This document shows positions 6,199 to 13,050 of a stretch of 13,050 bases of DNA, in pieces. Source of the DNA: Eubacteriales bacterium (GTDB lineage: Bacteria; Bacillota; Clostridia; Oscillospirales; CAG-382); the NCBI GenBank assembly GCA_028701715.1, contig JAQVQF010000046.1:1-13050 (forward strand). The letters are read 5' to 3'. The notes under the pieces were generated by a model. It saw nothing but the letters and a program-made list of their open reading frames with translations. It was not told the DNA's origin and did not search any database. The position numbers and the translations under genes are program-made. The first letter of the stretch is position 1; each line of letters opens with the position of its first letter.

Positions 6199-7356
6199 AT
6201 GGATACACGTTCGGAAGAAAACGTCCAAAAAAACGGAATATATAAAAAATTTAAAAGCAGCGTATCACGGCATCCTGTTTTTTTAACGATTTGCGTTCTG
6301 TTTATTATTTCGATCGTTGTTTATATTATTTCAAGATTTCATACCGGGTTCGCCGAATTCTGGGCACGAAATATGTCGGTCGGTATCAGGTATATCACCG
6401 CCATGCTAACGGCGATTTTCCCCTTCTCGATAGCCGAAACCTTAATACTCCTGCTTCCTCTTGGGATAGCGGTGACGGTTTGGGTATCGTTGAGGCTGAG
6501 TTTCAAGAACGAAAAACGGCGTTTATCAAAGCTTGTACTCACTCTCGTTTCAATACTGATGATTGTCTGTATATTATTCGGACTCGGATTCGGTCCCTGC
6601 TATTTCAGAAACAGTCTTGCCGATAATTTAAACTTGACGGATAAACCCGTGTCGGCCGAATCGTTATACAACACCGCAGTATGGTTGACCGAAAGCATCA
6701 ATGAGGTTATTCCGTATGTTTCGTTTTCATCCGAAGGCGAATCTCATATGCCCTATTCCTTTAGTATGCTGTCTTCCGTTGTCAACGAGGCTTTCAATGA
6801 CTTTGCCGCGGAATATGACTTTATTTCAAGCTTTAGCTGTCCGGTAAAAATGCTTGCCCTTTCCGATGCCATAACCTATACTCATGTTTCGGGAATTTAT
6901 TCTTTCTTTACCGGCGAAGCGAATATCAACGTCAACTACCCCGACTTTATCACTCCCTTTACCGTCGCTCATGAAATGTCTCATCAAAGGGGTATAGCGC
7001 GGGAGGACGAAGCTAATTTTGTCGCATTCCTCGTATGCGTCCAAAGCGACGACGCGTATATGAGATACAGCGGATATCTTAATGTGCTTCGTGAGGTTAT
7101 GTCCGCCTTGTATAAGGCCGACAAGGATTTATATGCAAAGTACAGAAACTCATATTACCCCGACAAGCTGGCGGGTGAAATATCGGCATATTCAAAATTC
7201 TTTGATAAATATCGTGATTCGACCGCCGCAAAGGTCGTTTCCGGTACAAATGACGCTTACCTTTCATCTCAAAAGGTAAAAGCAGGAGTTAAAAGCTACG
7301 GACTCGTCACCGATCTTGCCGTAGCCTATTACGAAACAAATATCGAAAACAAATAA
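6199..7356 (+). CDS. DUF3810 membrane protein, putative metallopeptidase
   Basis: This 385-aa protein of unknown role matches the DUF3810 family. Hydrophobic segments lie near 26-45, 60-77, 78-98 and 111-132, followed by a large soluble part. The soluble part contains AHEMSHQRG (257-265) and EDEANF (269-274), that is HExxH (258-262) followed by E271 nine residues later. This is the arrangement of a gluzincin-type zinc protease, with two histidines and a downstream glutamate as ligands and E259 as catalytic base. Other family-like stretches are YFRNSLADNL (135-144) and YMRYSGYLNVLREVM (287-301). It starts 4 nt after the aminotransferase stop with no clear ribosome site, which suggests translational coupling. 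Protease activity is predicted from the motif only. No functional link to branched-chain amino acids is evident beyond shared transcription. Confidence 0.88.
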   Translation: MDTRSEENVQKNGIYKKFKSSVSRHPVFLTICVLFIISIVVYIISRFHTGFAEFWARNMSVGIRYITAMLTAIFPFSIAETLILLLPLGIAVTVWVSLRLSFKNEKRRLSKLVLTLVSILMIVCILFGLGFGPCYFRNSLADNLNLTDKPVSAESLYNTAVWLTESINEVIPYVSFSSEGESHMPYSFSMLSSVVNEAFNDFAAEYDFISSFSCPVKMLALSDAITYTHVSGIYSFFTGEANINVNYPDFITPFTVAHEMSHQRGIAREDEANFVAFLVCVQSDDAYMRYSGYLNVLREVMSALYKADKDLYAKYRNSYYPDKLAGEISAYSKFFDKYRDSTAAKVVSGTNDAYLSSQKVKAGVKSYGLVTDLAVAYYETNIENK

Positions 7357-7370
7357 TCTGTTCAGGCAAA

Positions 7371-7410
7371 AAAATACCCGCGAAGCATCTTTATCTGCTC
7401 CGCGGGTTTT
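7371..7410. terminator. Bidirectional intrinsic terminator between convergent operons
   Basis: CCCGCG (7377-7382) pairs with CGCGGG (7401-7406), and AGCA (7384-7387) with TGCT (7396-7399), around one A-C mismatch and an 8-nt loop. TTTT follows on the plus strand, and the A run at 7368-7374 gives a U tract on the minus strand. It can therefore end both the DUF3810 transcript and the sugar-import operon. Confidence 0.9.
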
Positions 7411-7447
7411 CTTATTGTATTGCATTGTGTTATGCTTACTGCATCAC

Positions 7448-8488
7448 TTATCCCGTTATACCGCTGCGTTCCACGCCTTCTATAAGGGTTCTTTGCGCGA
7501 AGAGATATACTATAACCAACGGGAACAATATCATTAAACCGCAGGTATTACGTATTGCTTTTTCATACGTTATCTTCGCCGCATATTCCGTCTGAAGCGA
7601 TTTCGGAATCTTTACGATACTCGGCAGCAAATTGATTTTTTCCGTATCCGTAAAGAACAGATTTGTATAAAATGTATCCGTCCACTGCCATGAAAAAGCG
7701 AACATAAAGATCGTGACAAGCATGGGGATCGACATGGGGATGATTATTTTTACAAAGGTCTTGAAAACGCCGGCGCCGTCAACATAAGCGGCTTCCTCAA
7801 GCTCATCCGGCACGCCCTTGTAATACTGTCTCATTATGAATATATACAGACCGTTTTTAAAGGCTATGCCGCAGAACGACATGATACCGAGCGGCCAGTA
7901 GGAGTTCAACAGATTAGAAATAGCCGGCGTTGCCTGACTGGATAAGCCGAACGTTTTCGCAATAAATCCGTATATGCCCCAGATATCGAAATATCTGAAT
8001 TTCATAAACATGGACATCTGAATGGATTGATGAGGTATGACCATGGTGAATATGACACAGAGGAAAAGCAGCTTTTTATTCTTGAAATTAAACTTTGCGA
8101 AGCCGTAGCCGACTATAGCGCAGGTGAGCATCTGAACAAAGGCGCACAGCAGTGACAGAGTCGCGGCGTTTGAAACTGCCGACCAATAACCGTTGTCGTT
8201 GATGATTGCCTTGTAGGTGTCGAGTGTCGGGTATTTCGGTATCAGCTTAACGGTCGTATCCACAAAATCCTCACGGCTCATAAAGGAGCCCGATATCTTT
8301 GATATATATGGCAATATGATTACATATGAAATGCCAACCAAAAGCACAAATCTGAATATCGCCCACAATACCTTCTTTAAAAAGTATAATGTAAGGTATT
8401 TATAACGTAAAAGCACCCAGAAAGAGGTCTTTTTGTCGAATACCATCAGGGAAGGGTCTTTTTTAATTTTATTTTCCGTTTTATCCAT
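7448..8488 (-). CDS. Carbohydrate ABC transporter permease, MalG-like
   Basis: This is the second channel subunit of a binding-protein-dependent sugar importer in the cytoplasmic membrane. In 346 residues there is a long N-terminal cytoplasmic tail (1-40), a first membrane segment at about 42-62, and the remaining segments near 105-130, 138-157, 192-212, 250-270 and 313-330. The ATPase-docking EAA loop is clear: ELEEAAYVDGAG (229-240) with IPMSIP at 250-255. The extracytoplasmic region FVDTTVKLIPKYPTLDTYKAI follows the first segment, as in MalG/AraQ types. It starts at ATG 8488 with AGGGAGGAG in the 14-nt gap after the upstream permease. It is the last gene of the operon, ending just before the bidirectional terminator. 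The sugar is not predictable from the sequence. Confidence 0.94.
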   Translation of the reverse strand: MDKTENKIKKDPSLMVFDKKTSFWVLLRYKYLTLYFLKKVLWAIFRFVLLVGISYVIILPYISKISGSFMSREDFVDTTVKLIPKYPTLDTYKAIINDNGYWSAVSNAATLSLLCAFVQMLTCAIVGYGFAKFNFKNKKLLFLCVIFTMVIPHQSIQMSMFMKFRYFDIWGIYGFIAKTFGLSSQATPAISNLLNSYWPLGIMSFCGIAFKNGLYIFIMRQYYKGVPDELEEAAYVDGAGVFKTFVKIIIPMSIPMLVTIFMFAFSWQWTDTFYTNLFFTDTEKINLLPSIVKIPKSLQTEYAAKITYEKAIRNTCGLMILFPLVIVYLFAQRTLIEGVERSGITG

Positions 8489-8502
8489 CTTAAGCTCCTC
8501 CC

Positions 8503-9498
8503 TTAATCTCTACGCTGGTAGAAGATATACGCCGACAGTATCGCAGCCACCAAAGCTAAAATCAACAGCACCAGCATGAAATAAATCCAGCTCATGGCGG
8601 TTGACCTGACATTTCCTTCCGCTTTGCCGTAAATTTCGTTAATGTACACTATTACCGTGTTGGATTGTGATGTGAACGAGTCGATAACCGTATATATCGT
8701 ATTTACGAATATCATCGGCGAAATCATCGGGAATGTTATCTTCCAGAATATTTCCCAGGAGCTTGCGCCTTCAATCTTACATGATTCATAAATTGCCGGA
8801 GAAATCGATTGAAGGCCGGCAAGGAATATAAGCATCTGTACACCGGCTTTGTTTATGATCGAATATACTTCAGTGACCACCGCAACGACATAGGTCAGCA
8901 GTTGATTTCCGACCTTCATTCCCGAAAAGAATCGTTCGACCTGCAATATTGAAATCAATTCATTGCCTACCGAAGACGATGAAGACATTGTTCCGGAGGA
9001 AATATCCGTCATCTGTGACTGAGCTTCCGCGAGAGAGTTCTGAACCTCAATGGATTCGACAATGCCGGTAGATACTATAACCGGTATGAAGAATATTGCA
9101 CGAAATACCGCTCTGCCTTTCATCTTCTGGTTTAAAAGCACAGCCATGAAAAGTGAGAAAATAACTATCGCGGGGATATTAAACGCGAGCTGTTTCAGAC
9201 TTTCTATTAACTTGGTGCTGAAACTTTCATCTTCAAGCAAAGCGTATGAATAGTTTCTCAAACCAACCCAGATAGGATTGTAGCCGCCGCCCCTTACCGC
9301 TTCTATTTTCACGAAGCTGAAGTATATGGAATCCACAATCATCGGAAGATAGATAAGCACAAAGCCGATAAGGAAAGGAGCTATAAAAAACCAACCGAGT
9401 CTGCCCTTTTTTCTGTCAAGAGACTTGCTTTTTCTCTTTTTTACTTTTACGGCTGCAGGAGCGTCTTCGGCAATGTTTATTTTTTTTGCTTTATCCAT
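8503..9498 (-). CDS. Sugar ABC transporter permease, MalF/LplB-like
   Basis: This is the first channel subunit of the importer, pairing with the gene downstream. In 331 residues a basic N-terminal tail (18-33) precedes membrane segments near 35-57, 105-124, 131-147, 200-215, 221-232, 258-276 and 303-326. The EAA loop is ESCKIEGASSWEIFWKITFP (238-257). Residues 148-198, between two membrane segments, are polar and serine/glutamine rich, with a run SSSSS at 172-176. Short MalF-like permeases usually have less here, so it may be an enlarged outer loop. The start ATG 9498 overlaps the DUF5696 stop by 8 nt (ATGGATAA). Its ribosome site AAAGGAG (9514-9508) lies inside that gene, so translation is coupled. 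Confidence 0.93.
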   Translation of the reverse strand: MDKAKKINIAEDAPAAVKVKKRKSKSLDRKKGRLGWFFIAPFLIGFVLIYLPMIVDSIYFSFVKIEAVRGGGYNPIWVGLRNYSYALLEDESFSTKLIESLKQLAFNIPAIVIFSLFMAVLLNQKMKGRAVFRAIFFIPVIVSTGIVESIEVQNSLAEAQSQMTDISSGTMSSSSSVGNELISILQVERFFSGMKVGNQLLTYVVAVVTEVYSIINKAGVQMLIFLAGLQSISPAIYESCKIEGASSWEIFWKITFPMISPMIFVNTIYTVIDSFTSQSNTVIVYINEIYGKAEGNVRSTAMSWIYFMLVLLILALVAAILSAYIFYQRRD

Positions 9499-12400
9499 TG
9501 CTTGTTTCTCCTTTCACCGCTACTGTTTTAACAAAATCATTAGCCGGGATAACTATTTTACCGCCGTTATATTCGACTGTAAAATCTTCCTCAAGATAAT
9601 TTATTAAAAATACCTTGTCGTTGTCATAGACCACCTTTACAACCTTACGGTTATAATCAAGGAATTCATGATCTATCACTGTGGAATATCTGACATCCTT
9701 GAGAGCGTTGTTAAGCTCTTTATATGTGCTTAACATATCCGACAGCCAGATAGAATATCTTACCGAATAATAACTGCCGACTACCGAATCACCCGAATAC
9801 TGTTTCAGTTCTGAGGTATTCTGAACGGCGATAACAAACATGGGTGACGCGCCGTTTTCAATGGTCTTAAGGAGCTGATACCGGTAGTCGCCAGCAAGAT
9901 TTATGGCTGTACCCGCAAATTCTTTATACCCGTGCAGCAGCATACCGTAAAAAGGTACCGACGCCGCTGTGTATTTATAACGTGAATCGTCGAGAGGAAC
10001 GTCAACTATATCGGTTACATACTGCCATGTATAGGAATTCCCGCCCGAAACAAGAACGTTTTCGTTTTGCTCCTTGATTTTGTTCATCAGCTTAACAATT
10101 ATCTTCTTTGAGTCTTCCCTGTTGAGAGGATCGTCCTCATTGAAGTCGGAGGATAATATAGTCCCAAGTGTGGTTACCGCAATACCGCCGATATCATATT
10201 TGGAATAATCCGTATAGGTTTTGTTATAAAACTTTTCCATGACGCTGGGCGATATAATAGCGCCATTACCTCTTGATGTATATCCCTGAAGAATAGGATC
10301 GTATAACTTATATCCCGCTTCTCTGTCATCTATTGTTTTTGTAAGATCCTTGCTCGGACTGAAGCCGTCGAACAGCTCATCTCTGTAGGCTATAGCATAA
10401 TTAAGATTGGGGAACAGCTGAATGGTTCCGTTGGATGAATCCCCGACATATGTCAGCAGTCTGTTGAACGCGCTTGTTCCGCCTAAAGCGTCGCAAAGCT
10501 CAATTCCTGACGGCACAAGAGGCCACATGCCCTTATTGCACCAGCCCTCCATGAGCATCTTTACATTGTCGATATTATATTCCTTCAGTTTTTTGAGAAT
10601 ATCAATGGTATCGTCAAAGCTGGTAAGAGGAACCGTGGTATTGACAGGGACACCGAGCACGGTTTTGGTCGTTTCCAGTGCGCCGAGAGTCTTTATATAC
10701 AAGGGTATGTCATCGTTGCCGTCATCTTCAAGCTTGGTTATGACTCCGGTTTTTTCGAGATAATCCCTGTAAACCAGCGCCATTCCGGTATATGAGGCGC
10801 TTTCGTTGTCAAGTATAAATACTCTTATACCATAATCGCCGGTATATCTTCGCTTGGATTCGACCGTCCACATTGCGTCGTTACCCGCCGAGATACCGCT
10901 GTCAAGCGCGTATGTATCGCTGGGACGCGGGTTGAATGTGGTGTATGCCGAAGCGAACATATGCAGCGAACCGCCGTTATCCACGGTAAGCTTTGCCAAA
11001 GAATCGCCCGAGGTAATGACCGCAAGGTAGCCGTAGTAATGCTCGGTGTCCCTTGTTTTTATAACCTCAATCTCTTCCTCTTCGCCTTCGTCGTTAAGTA
11101 CTATTTCAATGTCCGTATATTCAACAGAAGTGACCACCGTTTCAGCGACACCGTAGGCCGGATATCTCATCACTTCTTTATTCGCACCTGAAATTGTGTG
11201 GTACGCGTAGTCCTGACCGTATATGCTGTTTGTGGTTTTAAACTGGGTACCCTTTATAGCCTGAAGGTCAAAAATGGTACCCGCACCGTCGGGTGAGAAT
11301 ATATATCCTTCGTTGTTGGTATCGGCCGTCCCCGCATAAGGAAGGACGGTTATGGAATTCAATGTATAGTTGGTGGAATCGAAACGTATGTTGCCTGCAT
11401 TCAGGCGGATATATAAACCGTATTCGTCGATTGTGTATTCGATAGCCATCTTGAACAGAGCGGGAATTTTATCGCTGCCCTCATAATCGGTCTCTGCATG
11501 GTCTTCTTCCATCTGTTCCTTGGTATAATTGGTATATAGCTTTACATACTGTTCAACCTTGCGCAGCTCGGCCGCTTTTGCGGTTGCTTCGAAAATCATT
11601 ATCGCAAAATTTTCCGTACACGGATAAGTGGCTTTGGTTTCCTCAATGGTCTTATTGGATTTCACCTGCACTTCGCTGATATAGCTGGTATAAACACCGG
11701 CAAGCACACCGTATGAAGGCATTTGATCCGGATATCTTTCTCTGTATTCAGACCTTGTCATAAACAGATATTCCTGCGTGGGAACGGAGATTTTGGATTT
11801 ATCGAACTTTTCACCCCAGGAGGTAATTTGCTCCACGGAAGTTGCTCTGAGCGTATAATATGCCATGAAGGTTCGTTTATCCTTCGGGGTTGTTGAGTTT
11901 TCCGCTATTTGAATAAGCAAAGACATCCATTTGTCGAATTTTATCTGACGAGGAACAAGATATGTGGTTTCCTCGCGTCCGATGGTGTATTCGACTCTCA
12001 GTCCTCCGCGGATGTTTTTAACGGTTATCTGGTCATACATAGCCGAGTTCGCGTATGATTCAAGATTTGTGGCGGATGTATTTTCGGTGTACCTGACCAG
12101 AAGCTGCGAAAGTAATGTTCTTTTTACCGTAATTGAAGTATCGGTATCCTTACCGTCGGAGCCCTTCGTATGGCTCTGACCGAGTATATAAGGATTGGTG
12201 CAGTAGTAGCCGACATAATCATATGCCTTGCTGCCTTCGCCGCCGACCGTATTATAATTACCCTCTTCGTTGGGATCGGCAAGCTTCAGGCATATAACCT
12301 CTCCCGTTTTAGGGTCGTTATATAAAGCATACCCATTGCTGACAAGCACAAGCTTCATCGCAGATATAACTTCATTACCGTTGATTCGTTCCTCAACCGA

Positions 12401-12571
12401 ATTAAATTTTACCAGAGTATAGGCTTTATCCAGAGATTCCCAGGTATTGTCATTTGAGGTTTCGGACGAATCCGCGGCAAATGATACCACCGACAAAACG
12501 GACGGCGCTATCATCATTACCGCTAAAAGCAATACCGTAAATCTAAGGATGGATTTTTTTATGCTCAACAC
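9491..12571 (-). CDS. Secreted DUF5696-family protein, glycosidase-like
   Basis: This is a large exported protein of no proven function. In 1026 residues, 1-33 form a Sec signal peptide with a likely cut after SFA (30-32). About 45-480 look beta-rich and include GYIFSPDGAGTIFDL (422-436), which I recognise as a DUF5696 hallmark. GYLAVITSGDSLAKLTVD (514-531) continues a sandwich-like domain. About 620-920 read like an alternating beta/alpha barrel: NVKMLMEGWCNKG (669-681), IQLFPNLNYAIAY (717-729), YDIGGIAVTTLGTILSSDF (792-810), NVLVSGGNSYTW (838-849) and SVPFYGMLLHGYKEFAG (871-887). A small C-terminal strand domain ends it (about 975-1015). Acidic residues at strand ends (E675, D793, D809) are candidate catalytic groups only. 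The start is GTG 12571, with AAAGGA at 12586-12581; TTG 12568 is the alternative. It is co-transcribed with YIP1 and the permeases, which suggests glycan processing or binding tied to uptake. Confidence 0.85.
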   Translation of the reverse strand: MLSIKKSILRFTVLLLAVMMIAPSVLSVVSFAADSSETSNDNTWESLDKAYTLVKFNSVEERINGNEVISAMKLVLVSNGYALYNDPKTGEVICLKLADPNEEGNYNTVGGEGSKAYDYVGYYCTNPYILGQSHTKGSDGKDTDTSITVKRTLLSQLLVRYTENTSATNLESYANSAMYDQITVKNIRGGLRVEYTIGREETTYLVPRQIKFDKWMSLLIQIAENSTTPKDKRTFMAYYTLRATSVEQITSWGEKFDKSKISVPTQEYLFMTRSEYRERYPDQMPSYGVLAGVYTSYISEVQVKSNKTIEETKATYPCTENFAIMIFEATAKAAELRKVEQYVKLYTNYTKEQMEEDHAETDYEGSDKIPALFKMAIEYTIDEYGLYIRLNAGNIRFDSTNYTLNSITVLPYAGTADTNNEGYIFSPDGAGTIFDLQAIKGTQFKTTNSIYGQDYAYHTISGANKEVMRYPAYGVAETVVTSVEYTDIEIVLNDEGEEEEIEVIKTRDTEHYYGYLAVITSGDSLAKLTVDNGGSLHMFASAYTTFNPRPSDTYALDSGISAGNDAMWTVESKRRYTGDYGIRVFILDNESASYTGMALVYRDYLEKTGVITKLEDDGNDDIPLYIKTLGALETTKTVLGVPVNTTVPLTSFDDTIDILKKLKEYNIDNVKMLMEGWCNKGMWPLVPSGIELCDALGGTSAFNRLLTYVGDSSNGTIQLFPNLNYAIAYRDELFDGFSPSKDLTKTIDDREAGYKLYDPILQGYTSRGNGAIISPSVMEKFYNKTYTDYSKYDIGGIAVTTLGTILSSDFNEDDPLNREDSKKIIVKLMNKIKEQNENVLVSGGNSYTWQYVTDIVDVPLDDSRYKYTAASVPFYGMLLHGYKEFAGTAINLAGDYRYQLLKTIENGASPMFVIAVQNTSELKQYSGDSVVGSYYSVRYSIWLSDMLSTYKELNNALKDVRYSTVIDHEFLDYNRKVVKVVYDNDKVFLINYLEEDFTVEYNGGKIVIPANDFVKTVAVKGETSNG

Positions 12572-12586
12572 TTATCACCGTCCTTT

Positions 12587-13050
12587 CTAAGATGCTCTTA
12601 AGGAAATTTCGATATAGATGTTATAGAAGAATATAAACACTCTCGAAATCAAGTTTCCGAATAATATACAAATGAACATAATAAACGCAGCGCCTACTAT
12701 TGTTCCAATTGTGGTAAGAATATTTTTGCCCAGCGAATAATCGTGTATAACCATCATTCCGAAGAATATTAACATACCCAGCCAGAAGAAAGCAAACGAT
12801 TCCACCAACGCAAGTATTGCTTTTTCGTCGACGGTTACGATATTGGATAGCCAAACTGTCGGCAGCAGAAGTATGGGCAACGGGGTAAGCGCATAACAGC
12901 TTGCAATATAAATATCCTTGAACGTGCCCTCACCGTCAAATAATGTCGTTAGGCACCAGTTTGCGGTAACCCACAAGAACAGAGGTACCGCGACCGCAAG
13001 TATCTGATCAAAATAGTCGACGCTTAATCCGTATTGATTGTAAAGGTACC
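12587..13050 (-). CDS. YIP1-family membrane protein, 5' partial
   Basis: This is the C-terminal 153 residues of an integral membrane protein whose frame stays open to the right edge. The TTG at 12976 is therefore not its start. Hydrophobic segments lie near residues 16-30, 48-68, 81-103 and 115-143 of the visible part. The first part reads VPLFLWVTANWCLTTLFDGE, followed by a glycine/threonine run and SCYALTPLPILLLP. This NW-LTTL-GEG plus YALTPLP pattern is the YIP1 hallmark seen in bacterial proteins of this type. It ends with TAG at 12587, 15 nt before the DUF5696 start. The role is unknown. In bacteria YIP1 genes often sit beside DUF5696 and sugar-ABC genes, so it may help assemble or regulate the transporter; that is inference. 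Confidence 0.82.
   Translation of the reverse strand, partial: YLYNQYGLSVDYFDQILAVAVPLFLWVTANWCLTTLFDGEGTFKDIYIASCYALTPLPILLLPTVWLSNIVTVDEKAILALVESFAFFWLGMLIFFGMMVIHDYSLGKNILTTIGTIVGAAFIMFICILFGNLISRVFIFFYNIYIEISLRAS

Noticed and set aside
10422..10763. 113-codon plus-strand ORF inside the DUF5696 gene
   Set aside because: It is an antisense shadow of a strong reading frame, low in complexity and without translation signals.
1..13050. CRISPR arrays, tRNA/rRNA genes, insertion sequences, phage or toxin-antitoxin genes
   Set aside because: I saw no repeat-spacer pattern, no tRNA-like cloverleaf, no transposase or integrase motifs and no small paired ORFs; the only clear intergenic repeat is the 52-bp pair.

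Overview
The window looks like the chromosome of an anaerobic, Gram-positive Clostridia-type bacterium (Oscillospiraceae/Ruminococcaceae-like). This rests on strong AGGAGG-type ribosome sites, occasional GTG starts, TTGACA/TATAAT-like promoters, intrinsic terminators, and the gene families present: an EcsA-like ABC exporter, a G5-M23 cell-wall peptidase, DUF3810, and a DUF5696/YIP1 sugar-ABC locus. The genus is an inference that I cannot test from the sequence alone.

Layout from left to right. (1) Positions 1-988 (+) hold the 3' part of a MalK/MsmX/UgpC-type sugar ABC ATPase. The Walker A region lies off the left edge, and one C appears to be missing near position 57, which breaks the frame. 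A textbook terminator follows. (2) Positions 1155-3484 (+) hold a two-gene ABC exporter, an EcsA-like ATPase and a 12-TM permease. Its promoter is overlaid by a 9-bp-arm inverted repeat that looks like a repressor operator. (3) Positions 3586-4704 (-) hold a membrane-anchored G5/M23 endopeptidase with a near-consensus promoter. The gene is bracketed by two direct copies of a 52-bp intergenic repeat. (4) Positions 4705-5129 form a 425-nt intergenic region containing the M23 promoter, a hairpin, an 18-bp perfect palindrome, repeat copy B (a terminator-like hairpin), and the promoter and leader hairpin of the next operon. (5) Positions 5130-7356 (+) hold a branched-chain aminotransferase followed after 4 nt by a DUF3810 membrane protein with an HExxH metal-binding motif. 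A bidirectional terminator closes this operon and the convergent one. (6) Positions 13050-7448 (-) hold a tightly packed operon read right to left: YIP1-family membrane protein (5' end off the window), a 1026-aa secreted DUF5696 protein, a MalF-like permease and a MalG-like permease.

How the parts may work together. The minus-strand operon is probably a sugar or oligosaccharide import locus. The two permeases form the channel, a solute-binding protein is expected upstream off the right edge, and the DUF5696 protein is a large exported protein whose second half reads like a TIM-barrel glycosidase. The operon carries no ATPase in the window. In Firmicutes such importers are commonly powered by a shared MsmX-type ATPase, the type found at the left edge, although that copy seems frameshifted. 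The substrate cannot be read from the sequence. The most unusual items are the DUF5696/YIP1 import locus, the 52-bp repeats flanking the M23 gene, and the hairpin array ahead of the aminotransferase, where a 7-mer is shared between a palindrome and a terminator stem.
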